Made by a program: the position numbers and the translations under genes. Source: Chloroflexaceae bacterium UBA1466 (GTDB lineage Bacteria > Chloroflexota > Chloroflexia > Chloroflexales > Chloroflexaceae). From it: a stretch of 21,252 nucleotides of DNA. Below, piece after piece: positions 1-6,901 of the stretch; positions within the stretch are counted from its first letter, which is position 1, and each line of letters begins with the position of its first letter. The DNA lies in NCBI GenBank assembly GCA_002325605.1, contig DCSM01000046.1:1-21252 (forward strand), given 5' to 3'. The notes under the pieces are model-generated. The model was not told where the DNA came from and did not search any database. It saw only the letters and a program-made list of their open reading frames with translations.

Positions 1-2
1 CC

Positions 3-722
3 TTGAGGCCAATTGGCCCCATTTCCCCACGCGCAATAAAGGAGTCACGCGTGCGCGCATGCGCGACTCTTCCAGAGATAAAGATCAGACAAGATAAGAT
101 CAGACCTATCTTGTCTGGGTCGAGTTTTTCCACACAGCCACGCAGCCTAGAGGAAGTCCAGAGCCTTTATCCAAATTACTTTTCCCCACCAACAGACCCG
201 AAGCCCGAAGAAACGGCCAGTGCGCGGGCGCGGGCTACTTTAGGGATAAAAACTACAACTTTTGAAGGACTGGTTGTTTGGTTTAAAATCTACGACCAAG
301 ACCCGTCTGAAAAGCCTTGCAACCTGGCCAAACTTTTTGCCCTCGTTGATGGGAAATACGGAAAAGAAGCGGGGCCCCAGGTTTTGAGCCTAATGACTGC
401 CTACCTGACCTTGCTACATAACAAAGCGAAGAGCAAAAGAAGGAGAAAGCCACAAAACATTGAATACTGCTTTCCCTACCTCACGAAGGTAGTGGGGGAA
501 TGGGCAAAAGACGGCTCGCAGGAAGAAGATGCCATAACCGAATTGGAAACAGCGCACAAAAAAGAAAGGATCGCTAGTAATGGAGAACGACGAAACGACG
601 TTCACGACAATCGGCCAAGCGATGACGGGGCTGAAGGAGAAACTTCCGCCACAGGCGACAAAATCGACTGGGCAGAATTGTTCAAGGCTGAATTTACAAG
701 AATTCAAAACAAAACAGATTAA
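3..722 (+). CDS. Unrecognised basic/charged protein, probably 5'-partial
   Basis: The reading frame is open from the left edge to the TAA at 720-722, so the true start may lie outside the window. The TTG at 3 is only the first possible start inside it; GTG 51 and TTG 111 are other in-frame options. The first 40 or so residues look low-quality because the DNA there is palindromic and repetitive. From about residue 80 the protein looks real: a hydrophobic helical stretch around FEGLVVWFKIYDQD, a second around LSLMTAYLTLLHNKAK, a basic KSKRRRKPQN patch, then a charged C-terminus ending WAELFKAEFTRIQNKTD. The helical segment, basic patch and following zinc-ribbon protein recall replication-initiation or replisome-organiser proteins of plasmids and phages. 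That is resemblance of layout only; I recognise no family signature. The last 143 bases overlap the next gene in another frame. Confidence 0.5.
   Translation: MRPIGPISPRAIKESRVRACATLPEIKIRQDKIRPILSGSSFSTQPRSLEEVQSLYPNYFSPPTDPKPEETASARARATLGIKTTTFEGLVVWFKIYDQDPSEKPCNLAKLFALVDGKYGKEAGPQVLSLMTAYLTLLHNKAKSKRRRKPQNIEYCFPYLTKVVGEWAKDGSQEEDAITELETAHKKERIASNGERRNDVHDNRPSDDGAEGETSATGDKIDWAELFKAEFTRIQNKTD
46..65. repeat. Alternating purine-pyrimidine tract with 12-bp palindrome
   Basis: Bases 46-65 alternate strictly pyrimidine/purine over 20 bases. Within them 54-65 (CGCGCATGCGCG) is a perfect palindrome. Such tracts can adopt Z-DNA or cruciform structures. Together with the repeats at 81-117 it could mark a regulatory or replication site, but it also lies in an open frame. 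Confidence 0.45.
81..117. repeat. Iteron-like direct repeat and 11-bp inverted repeat
   Basis: AAGATCAGAC occurs at 81-90 and again at 96-105, a 15-base period. Overlapping it, CAGACAAGATA at 86-96 is the exact reverse complement of 107-117, leaving a 10-base loop. A TTTTT run follows at 125-129, seven bases beyond the stem, so terminator function is possible but not typical. If the upstream gene really starts downstream of here, this could be an operator or iteron site. Confidence 0.45.
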
Positions 723-891
723 ATGCAATGCCTGCAAAGATGCAGGGTGGGTGATTGCAAACAACGAACTCCGTAAATGTCCAGAGTGCCGGCCTTTGAC
801 TATCAAACCCAATCCATTTGGAAAGCACTCCCTTTACAACCTTCAGTTGTTTGCCACTACCACCTACACCAAAACTATCACTATACCATAA
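580..891 (+). CDS. Small zinc-ribbon protein, function unknown
   Basis: This 103-residue frame starts at ATG 580 inside the preceding gene, in a different frame, and overlaps it by 143 bases. Its clearest signature is a four-cysteine zinc ribbon: C49-x2-C52, then 14 residues, then C67-x2-C70, in the context KCNACKDAGWV...RKCPECRP. This pattern is common in short nucleic-acid-binding proteins and in the N-terminal part of some helicase loaders. Here no ATPase domain follows and the protein ends about 33 residues after the last cysteine. The ribbon lies mostly beyond the end of the upstream gene, which argues that this frame is truly coded there. The start is uncertain: a later start or a programmed shift from the upstream frame are alternatives. 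It could be an intact small regulator or a remnant of a longer replication protein. Confidence 0.5.
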   Translation: MENDETTFTTIGQAMTGLKEKLPPQATKSTGQNCSRLNLQEFKTKQIKCNACKDAGWVIANNELRKCPECRPLTIKPNPFGKHSLYNLQLFATTTYTKTITIP

Positions 892-926
892 TTTAGCCCT
901 GGGGACCCACTAGAGTTTATAGGCCT

Positions 927-954
927 TTGCGCTAGACCTTCTTTGTGGTAAAAT
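927..954 (+). promoter_or_regulatory. Promoter of the first solute-binding protein gene
   Basis: The -10 element TAAAAT at 949-954 is preceded by TGG (946-948), an extended -10. A weak -35, TTGCGC, lies at 927-932 with a 16-base spacer. The same arrangement recurs base for base in its key elements at 2415-2442 before the paralogous gene, which supports it being functional. The predicted start is near 961, giving a leader of about 28 bases with the ribosome site AAGGAG at 978-983. Confidence 0.6.
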
Positions 955-988
955 TAAGCCAAGATCCTTCATTACATAAGGAGAAACC

Positions 989-2353
989 ATGAAGAACGGG
1001 CCCCAACAAAAGCGCTTGTTTAAACTCACCTTGCTTGTCCTCTTGAGCTTGGGACTGGCAAGTTGTGGCTCAAATCCAGCCGCAAATTCGCCGCCTGCCG
1101 AACCCTCCGCTGCCCAAGCAACTCCCGCGCCCAAATTGCCTAAGAGCAAGGACCCAACCGCTGATTTACAAGTCTTTCATTATTTCAATGATAGCTTAGG
1201 GCAACAATCTATGGAAGATGTCATCCAACTCTTTCAGCAGGCTAACCCCAAGCTCAAAATCGCCAATAACCCCATGGATCACGAAACTTTCAAATTTGGC
1301 ATTCCAGTGATGTTGCAAAGCGATGAGCCACCTGACGCATTTTCCTATTGGGCGGGAGCGAGAGTGCAGGCCGCCGTGGATGCTGGGGGCTTGCAGCCCC
1401 TTGACGAGCTTTGGGAACAGGAGAAACTGGAGAAGGTTTTCCCCAAAGTCATTGCGGCCAGTTCAACCTACAATGGGAAGAAGTATGTTGTCCCCATTGG
1501 CTACCACTACGTTGCCTTTTTCTACAATAAGAAACTCTTTACAACGGCGGGCGCAAAAGTGCCCCAAACTTGGGCCGAACTCAAAGCCCTCGCCGAAAAG
1601 TTCAAGCAAGCTGGGGTTCCCGCTTTTGCCCTGGGTTCACGGGAGCGCTGGCCGGCCCAGTTTTGGTTTGATTATCTGCTCCTGCGGACTGCGGGGCCCA
1701 CTTATCGTGCCGAATTGATGGCCGGCCAACGTTCCTACACCGCCCCCGAAGTAAAGCGGGTCATGCAACTTTGGCAAGAACTGCTTGATGCGGGCTATTT
1801 CTATCCCGATGCAAATGCCTATAATTGGGAAGAAGCTGCGAAAATCACAGCGCAGGGCCAAGCCGCGATGACTTTAATAGGCACTTGGATTACAGGCTAC
1901 TATAAAAACACGCTCAACCTTACGACAGATAAGGATTATGGCTATTTCACTTTTCCCCTAATTGACAAAGGAGTTCCCTTAGCTGGAGTCAGTGGGGTTG
2001 ACTGTTTTATGATGGCCAAAAAAGCGCAGCATCCCACGGCGGCCCGCAAACTCCTGACCTTTTTGGCTTCCCCAGCGGCCCAAAAATCCTGGACCGTGGG
2101 CCAAGGGGCCTTACCGCCCAGCAAGCAGGTTTCGCCCAAAAGCTATGATCCCCTCATCCAGCGCCTTTTGCAAGAGACCAATTCAATGCCCTCGCTGGCT
2201 TTTAATTATGATCTAGCGACGACTCCTTTGATGGCCGAAGCGGGCTTAGAGGGTTTTTCGGCCTTTATCTCGCGCCCCTCCGACTATCTCCAAATCCTCC
2301 AGACAATGGAGAAACGGCGGCTAGAAGTCTTCAAAGCTAAACCGAAACCCTAA
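989..2353 (+). CDS. ABC transporter sugar-type solute-binding lipoprotein (copy 1)
   Basis: Predicted extracytoplasmic solute-binding protein of the COG1653 (UgpB/MalE-like) class, 454 residues, a normal length for that family. Residues 1-25 are a lipoprotein signal: basic start, hydrophobic core, lipobox L-A-S-C with C26 as the lipidated cysteine. A low-complexity Pro/Ala linker to about residue 55 precedes the binding domain. Family hallmarks include the early FHYFNDS strand, VPIGYHYVAFFYNKKLF (a classic feature of sugar-binding members, about 170-186), the WAELKALAEKFKQAG helix, and the late ALPPSKQV segment. Start ATG 989 has AAGGAG five bases upstream. No permease or ATPase gene is next to it. 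The next gene is a tandem paralogue, roughly four residues in five alike by eye. The ligand cannot be assigned. It may serve an importer encoded elsewhere, or act as a binding protein for a membrane sensor (inference). Confidence 0.9.
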   Translation: MKNGPQQKRLFKLTLLVLLSLGLASCGSNPAANSPPAEPSAAQATPAPKLPKSKDPTADLQVFHYFNDSLGQQSMEDVIQLFQQANPKLKIANNPMDHETFKFGIPVMLQSDEPPDAFSYWAGARVQAAVDAGGLQPLDELWEQEKLEKVFPKVIAASSTYNGKKYVVPIGYHYVAFFYNKKLFTTAGAKVPQTWAELKALAEKFKQAGVPAFALGSRERWPAQFWFDYLLLRTAGPTYRAELMAGQRSYTAPEVKRVMQLWQELLDAGYFYPDANAYNWEEAAKITAQGQAAMTLIGTWITGYYKNTLNLTTDKDYGYFTFPLIDKGVPLAGVSGVDCFMMAKKAQHPTAARKLLTFLASPAAQKSWTVGQGALPPSKQVSPKSYDPLIQRLLQETNSMPSLAFNYDLATTPLMAEAGLEGFSAFISRPSDYLQILQTMEKRRLEVFKAKPKP

Positions 2354-2382
2354 GAGACCGCCATATTTTTTCTTAGATCGGC

Positions 2383-2414
2383 AGGCCCGCAAACCTGAAC
2401 AGGTTTGCGGGCCT
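2383..2414. terminator. Perfect 15-bp hairpin between the two solute-binding genes
   Basis: Bases 2383-2397 are the exact reverse complement of 2400-2414, with only AA between them, so the inner pairs must open to form the loop. A short T stretch (2414-2416) follows on the + strand, and a T-rich run lies at 2366-2371 on the other side. It starts 30 bases after the stop codon and fits a terminator for copy 1. Its right arm ends where the -35 of the next promoter begins. Confidence 0.6.
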
Positions 2415-2442
2415 TTGCGCTAGGCTTCGCTTGTGGTAAAAT
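2415..2442 (+). promoter_or_regulatory. Promoter of the second solute-binding protein gene
   Basis: Extended -10 TGG-TAAAAT with TAAAAT at 2437-2442, and TTGCGC at 2415-2420 as a weak -35, spacer 16. It duplicates the promoter at 927-954. The -35 begins within one base of the hairpin arm ending at 2414, so the structures abut. The predicted start is near 2449, and the ribosome site AAGGA is at 2474-2478. Confidence 0.6.
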
Positions 2443-2484
2443 TAAGTTATCTCCTTGCACCTCCCGTCGCCAAAAGGATAAATC

Positions 2485-3840
2485 ATGAAGAATGGGCCCT
2501 TGCCAAAAACCTTGCTCAACCTCACGCTATTCCTCCTCTGGAGCCTGGGGTTGGCAAATTGTGGCTCCAATCCAGCTGCAAATTCGCCAGCTGGGCCGCA
2601 ACTTTTGCCCACACCCACGATCTCGATCCCAAAAGCGTTACAAAGTAATAATCCAAAGGCCGATTTGCAAATCTTTCATTATTTCAATGATAGTTTGGGG
2701 AAAAAATCGATGGAAGATCTCCTTCAACTCTTTCAGCAGGCTAATCCCAAACTCAAAATTGCCAATAACCCGATAGATCACGAAACTTTCAAATTCAGCA
2801 TTCCGGTGATGTTGCGAAGTGCGGAACCGCCTGATACTTTTTCCTATTGGGCGGGCGCGAGGGTGCAAGCCGCCGTAGATGCTGATCTCTTGCAGCCGCT
2901 CGATACGCTTTGGTCGCAAGGAAAGCTCGACCAAGTTTTCTCCAAAGTTATTGCGGCCAGTTCAACCTACAACGCCCAAAAGTATGTTGTCCCGATTGGC
3001 TATCACTATGTCGCTTTTTTCTACAATAAGAAACTCTTTGCCACCGTGGGCGCAAAAGTACCCCAAACTTGGGCCGAACTCAAGGCTGTCGCCGAGAAAT
3101 TCAAACAAGCGGGGGTTCGCGCTTTTGCCCTAGGTTCCCGTGATGCATGGCCGGCCCAGTTTTGGTTTGATTATCTGCTCTTGCGGACAGCAGGGCCCAC
3201 TTATCGTGCCGAATTGATGGCCGGCAAACGGGCCTATACGGACCCTGAAGTTAAGCGAACGATGCAACTTTGGCAAGAACTCATTGATAAGGGCTATTTT
3301 TATCCCGAAGCCGAAGCCTATAATTGGGAAGAAGCTGCCAAAATTATGGCCCAAGACCAAGCCGCAATGACCTTGATGGGTACTTGGATTACAGGCTATT
3401 ACAAAAACACCCTCAACCTTACGGCGGATGAGGATTATAGCTATTTCACGTTTCCCCAAATTGACAAAGGGGTTCCCTCAGTCGGAGTCGGTGGTTTTGA
3501 CTGTTTTGTGATGGCCAAAAATGCGCGGCATCCCGCTGCTACCCAAAAACTGTTAGCCTTTTTGGCTTCCCCAGTCGCTCAAAAAGCCTGGACCGTGGGC
3601 CAAGGAGCCTTGCCGCCCAGCAAGCAAGTTGCATCAAAAGACTATCCGCCCCTCATCCAGCGTATTTTGCAGGAGGTTGATGCCATGCCCTCGTTGGCTT
3701 TCAATTATGACTTAGCGACCACGCCCCTGATGGCTGAAGCGGGCTTAGAGAGTTTTGCCGCTTTTATGGCCCATCAAGCCGATTATCCCCAGGTTCTCCA
3801 GAAAATGGAGAATCGGCGGCAAGAAATTTTCAAACCATAG
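2485..3840 (+). CDS. ABC transporter sugar-type solute-binding lipoprotein (copy 2)
   Basis: Second copy of the COG1653-type solute-binding lipoprotein, 451 residues. The signal ends in lipobox L-A-N-C with C26; position 25 is Asn where copy 1 has Ser. Long blocks match copy 1 exactly, for example the VPIGYHYVAFFYNKKLF and TWITGYYKNTLNL segments. The linker after the lipidated cysteine (about 27-58) and scattered surface positions differ. The two copies therefore probably share a fold and ligand class, with possible drift in specificity or expression. Start ATG 2485 has AAGGA six bases upstream and matches the first residues MKNGP of copy 1. It has its own promoter and two terminators follow, so it is probably transcribed alone. 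No transport partners are present in the window. Confidence 0.9.
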   Translation: MKNGPLPKTLLNLTLFLLWSLGLANCGSNPAANSPAGPQLLPTPTISIPKALQSNNPKADLQIFHYFNDSLGKKSMEDLLQLFQQANPKLKIANNPIDHETFKFSIPVMLRSAEPPDTFSYWAGARVQAAVDADLLQPLDTLWSQGKLDQVFSKVIAASSTYNAQKYVVPIGYHYVAFFYNKKLFATVGAKVPQTWAELKAVAEKFKQAGVRAFALGSRDAWPAQFWFDYLLLRTAGPTYRAELMAGKRAYTDPEVKRTMQLWQELIDKGYFYPEAEAYNWEEAAKIMAQDQAAMTLMGTWITGYYKNTLNLTADEDYSYFTFPQIDKGVPSVGVGGFDCFVMAKNARHPAATQKLLAFLASPVAQKAWTVGQGALPPSKQVASKDYPPLIQRILQEVDAMPSLAFNYDLATTPLMAEAGLESFAAFMAHQADYPQVLQKMENRRQEIFKP

Positions 3841-3868
3841 GTGAAAAACGAAACAAGGGCTGGTTACG

Positions 3869-3908
3869 ACCTTCAAGATAAGGGCTATCTTGGGGGTTTT
3901 TGTTTTTT
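3869..3908 (+). terminator. Rho-independent terminator after solute-binding copy 2
   Basis: The stem is 3869-3880 with 3886-3897, its core CAGATA-like arms being CAAGATA/TATCTTG extended by G-T and G-C pairs to 12 pairs. The loop is AGGGC (3881-3885). T runs at 3897-3901 and 3903-3908 follow directly. Confidence 0.8.
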
Positions 3909-3950
3909 GGGGCCAGGCCTGCGCTCCAGTTAAGGCTGGCCCCCTTTTTT
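3909..3950 (+). terminator. Second rho-independent terminator in tandem
   Basis: GGGGCCAGGCCT at 3909-3920 pairs with AGGCTGGCCCC at 3933-3943 with one bulged base. C3944 and six Ts (3945-3950) follow. The tandem arrangement should insulate the downstream phosphatase gene from read-through. Confidence 0.75.
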
Positions 3951-3977
3951 GTTTTTGGTCTTTAAGAAGCCCCGGAT

Positions 3978-4120
3978 GCTCTCTTCAAGACCATTCGGAA
4001 CCATGAAATCCCCCTCGCGGAGGCCACCGCTTTAGCTCTTGGGGCACGGCTAAAGCCGGGGATTCCGTGGGAAAAGAGCTTGGGTTTCAGCCTATTTGAT
4101 TCCAAAGCCAGGGGTTTCAT
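3978..4120. repeat. Dispersed structured repeat, copy A
   Basis: This non-coding stretch shares short exact blocks with the region 14398-14512: GCTCTCTTCAAGA (3978-3990 and 14432-14444), AAAGCCAG (4104-4111 and 14398-14405) and GGGTTTCAT (4112-4120 and 14412-14420). It contains an inverted pair GCTTTAGC (4029-4036) / GCTAAAGC (4049-4056). It also holds outer complementary pieces, ATGAAATCCCC near 4003 and GGGGTTTCAT at 4111-4120. Apart from the two terminators and this repeat I see no clear promoter in the 310-base gap before the next gene. Confidence 0.55.
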
Positions 4121-4150
4121 AGTAGAAGTTATTTAAGCGAAGTATTCACT

Positions 4151-6475
4151 ATGCAATTTTGGCAAAAAAGTTTAATGGCCCGCTTGGTCATCTATTTTCT
4201 CCTCCTTTCTGGGACCGTTGTGATTTTAGTCGGTTCAATTGCCCTTATTCAGGCCCGCGAAGCGTTGAAAGATTCGGTTTTTAATCGTTTGAACGCCGTA
4301 GCCACGCTTAAATCGAATGAAATTAACTCTTGGGTGCAAGATCAATTGCGCGATGTCTTGTTTCTGACGCAATTGCCCATCCTGCAAAATGAAGGAGCCA
4401 CGTTGCTGCAAACGCCCCCCGCCGCTGCAAAACATAAAGCAGCGCAGAAGGCTCTCACCACCGAAATTGCGAACCTTCTGGCCAATCGGCCCGGCTTACA
4501 AGAAATTTTGCTCCTTAATCTGCAAGGCAAAGTGATCTTCTCTAGTGATCCCAAACATGTCGGGCGGAGTTTGGCTAAAGAAAATTACTTTTTACGGGGG
4601 CGCAAACTCCTTTTTCCCGCCAGTAGCTTTGTGCAAAATGTTTATGTTTCGGCTGAAACCAACCGCCCAGCCATGACCATCATTGCCCCTTTCTTTGATC
4701 AACAAGGCCAACGCAGCGGGCTAATCGTTGCCCATCTCTATCTGGAGCGCATGAATCGGATTATCTTAGATCGCACCGGGCTGGGGGAAAGTGGGGAAAC
4801 CTATCTGGTTGATCCCGCGCATCAATTTGTCTCTGAGGCTCGGTTTCGCAAGCAAATCTTTCAACTTCCGCAAGGAATTCATACTGAAGGCGTTAAATTG
4901 GCTCTGAAACACCAAAATGGCTCAGGTTTATATGTCAATTATGAAGGTGTGCCCGTAATTGGGGTTTATCGCTGGCTTAATGAGCGCGAAATGGCTTTGT
5001 TGGCCGAAATCAGTCAAGCAGAAGCCTTTGCGCCTGCCCATCAACTAGTTCAAGTGATTTTGCTGATTGGTTTAATTTCCGTGTGCCTTTTAGCGATTGG
5101 GGTCTATTTTTTAGCTCGCCAGATCGCCCGCCCCATTTTGGCGGTCACCCATGCGGCGTTGCAAGTCGCGGCGGGCAATCTAAAGGCCCTTGTCCCCGTT
5201 TTGACAAAAGACGAGGTCGGCGTTTTGGCGCAGGTTTTTAATCAAATGACCCTCCAATTGCAGACTTTATATGTGGGTTTAGAAGAAAGTGAGAAAAAAT
5301 ATCGAACTATTTTTGAAGAAACCCGTGATACAATCTTTGTCTCCACACCCGAAGGCCGTATTCTCGATGTCAATTCGGCAGGTTTGCAGCTTTTTGGTTA
5401 TACTATCGAAGATCTACCGAACATAAATGCCGCGAGTCTCTTTCTGGATCCTAAGGATCGGCTGCTCTTTAAGCAAGAATTGGAAAAACATGGCTCGATC
5501 CAGGATTTTGAAATTCGCTATAAACGGCCCGATAAGACCATTTTGGACTGTTTGATGACGGCCACGGTCCGGCGCAATGATGACGGCCAAGTTCTTTTTC
5601 AAGGCATTCTCCGCGACATCACCGAACAAAAACAGGCCCTCCGCGAACGGGAGCGGTTATCCGTAATTGATCATGAACTAAATATCGCCCGCAACATCCA
5701 GCAAAGCTTGCTCTTGAACCCCAAACCTAATTGGCAACACCTCGATGTCGTCTGTTATAACCAGCCTGCCCGCGAGATGAGTGGCGACTTCTATGCCTAT
5801 TATGCGTTTAACCAAAACTTTGATCCCGCAAAACAAGAAGATTACGTTTCTGCTGTACCTCAATCTCGCTATGCTCTCGCAGTCGGTGATATTTCAGGCA
5901 AAGGGGTTCCCGCCGCGCTTCTGATGGGCATTAGTTTAGCGCTCTTTCAATCCTCTATTATCCATGGTTTTACCCCTGGGCCGCTTTTAGCTCACCTGAA
6001 TCAAACGATTTTGCCCTATACAGAGACGACGCGCAATAATTGCGCTCTTTGTCTGGTAGAAATTATCTTTTCGCCCACCACCCAAGGGGCAAAGTTACGG
6101 ATTGCGAATGCAGGCTGTGTGCCCCCGTTTCTCAAACGGGCCAATGGGGCGGTAGAAATGCTTGATATTGGGGGCTTGCCGCTGGGCACGCCGTTAGCAA
6201 ATAAGTTGGGTTATGCCGAATTGACGCTCGATTTGCAGCCAGGCGACCTGCTCATCCTCTCCAGTGACGGCTTGGTCGAAGCCCAAAATGGGGCGAAAGA
6301 CCTCTTTGGGTTTGAGCATTTGGAAGCCACCATCGCGGCTGCCCCGCCCACCAGTGCCCAAGTAACTTTGGACTATCTCAAAGCTGAACTTGATACTTTC
6401 GTGGCCCAGGCCGAACCCCACGACGACGTTACCCTTGTAGTTGTGCAAATGCCTCTTTGTCGTGGACAAAAGTAA
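4151..6475 (+). CDS. Cache-HAMP-PAS receptor with SpoIIE-type PP2C phosphatase
   Basis: Membrane sensor phosphatase of 774 residues. Helix 1 (about 11-33) and helix 2 (about 300-321) bracket an extracytoplasmic domain with dCache features: the GETYLVD motif and the paired GKVIFSSD and NRPAMTII strands. HAMP follows at about 322-376, then one PAS (about 380-497, ending ILRDITEQKQA), a short coiled linker, and a SpoIIE/RsbU phosphatase domain from about 530. Metal-site aspartates are present: D546 in SGDFYAYY, D580 in VGDISGKG, D706 in SSDGLVEA, D758/D759 in HDDVT. The first motif is S-G-D, not the more usual G-G-D. C631-A-L-C634 lies in the domain core, as in all its paralogues here. The usual role of the family is dephosphorylating STAS anti-anti-sigma proteins; the substrate here is unknown. 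ATG 4151 has only a weak ribosome site, so translation may be low. It is probably a single-gene unit. Confidence 0.88.
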   Translation: MQFWQKSLMARLVIYFLLLSGTVVILVGSIALIQAREALKDSVFNRLNAVATLKSNEINSWVQDQLRDVLFLTQLPILQNEGATLLQTPPAAAKHKAAQKALTTEIANLLANRPGLQEILLLNLQGKVIFSSDPKHVGRSLAKENYFLRGRKLLFPASSFVQNVYVSAETNRPAMTIIAPFFDQQGQRSGLIVAHLYLERMNRIILDRTGLGESGETYLVDPAHQFVSEARFRKQIFQLPQGIHTEGVKLALKHQNGSGLYVNYEGVPVIGVYRWLNEREMALLAEISQAEAFAPAHQLVQVILLIGLISVCLLAIGVYFLARQIARPILAVTHAALQVAAGNLKALVPVLTKDEVGVLAQVFNQMTLQLQTLYVGLEESEKKYRTIFEETRDTIFVSTPEGRILDVNSAGLQLFGYTIEDLPNINAASLFLDPKDRLLFKQELEKHGSIQDFEIRYKRPDKTILDCLMTATVRRNDDGQVLFQGILRDITEQKQALRERERLSVIDHELNIARNIQQSLLLNPKPNWQHLDVVCYNQPAREMSGDFYAYYAFNQNFDPAKQEDYVSAVPQSRYALAVGDISGKGVPAALLMGISLALFQSSIIHGFTPGPLLAHLNQTILPYTETTRNNCALCLVEIIFSPTTQGAKLRIANAGCVPPFLKRANGAVEMLDIGGLPLGTPLANKLGYAELTLDLQPGDLLILSSDGLVEAQNGAKDLFGFEHLEATIAAAPPTSAQVTLDYLKAELDTFVAQAEPHDDVTLVVVQMPLCRGQK

Positions 6476-6601
6476 GTTCCTTTTCCTTGGCCCATCCCCT
6501 TTTCGCCTCTTTGCTTTCATCGCTTGCTGTCTTGCCTCGCTGTGCAAAAATCCACCTCTGTGCTTAAAGGTTTTTTATACCTTAGATTTGCTTATGACCT
6601 C

Positions 6602-6629
6602 TTTACATTCCACTTTTTTCTGCTATAAT
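6602..6629 (+). promoter_or_regulatory. Strong sigma70-type promoter upstream of the pseudo-receiver phosphatases
   Basis: The -35 TTTACA (6602-6607), a 16-base spacer and a perfect -10 TATAAT (6624-6629) preceded by TGC form an extended -10. This is the best promoter match I see in the window. The predicted start near 6636 leaves a leader of about 265 bases before ATG 6902. The rest of the gap 6476-6901 is AT-rich. It holds only modest pairing (AGGTTA about 6706 with TAACCT about 6733), and I recognise no known riboswitch. Confidence 0.7.
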
Positions 6630-6901
6630 AATGCTTGATTCTTTGTTTGGAAGCTCAAGAATAACTTTGTTAAAAGTAAGTTGAGCTTAACATTTCTACC
6701 CAAAAGGTTAGAAATTGGTTTAAGGGAAGTTTAACCTAAGCCAAAAATTAGCTTTCAAAGCAGATAAGCGCTTTAGTTGGTTTTCCTTAGCCCAAAATTC
6801 CTTTCGCAAGTAAAAAGTGGGGCGCGAATACGCTTTTTGTTGTTTGATCTTTTTGCTGAATTGTCGGCCCTCAAGCTCTCTTTCATAGCTAGGAGCGAGC
6901 G

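Noticed and set aside
81..117. CRISPR-like repeat array
   Set aside because: There are only two short repeat units with a 5-base gap, no regular spacers and no cas genes.
4096..4125. TTGATT and a TAGTAG-like element as promoter for the gene at 4151
   Set aside because: The match is poor and lies inside the dispersed repeat, so it is not supportable.
6568..6589. Possible terminator AAGGT-TTTTTAT-ACCTT after the Cache phosphatase
   Set aside because: The stem has only five pairs and no T run after it, so it is too weak to call.
6441..6638. Short + strand frame after the Cache phosphatase
   Set aside because: It overlaps the 3' end of the phosphatase gene and runs over the promoter at 6602-6629. 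Its hydrophobic, Cys-rich composition looks incidental.
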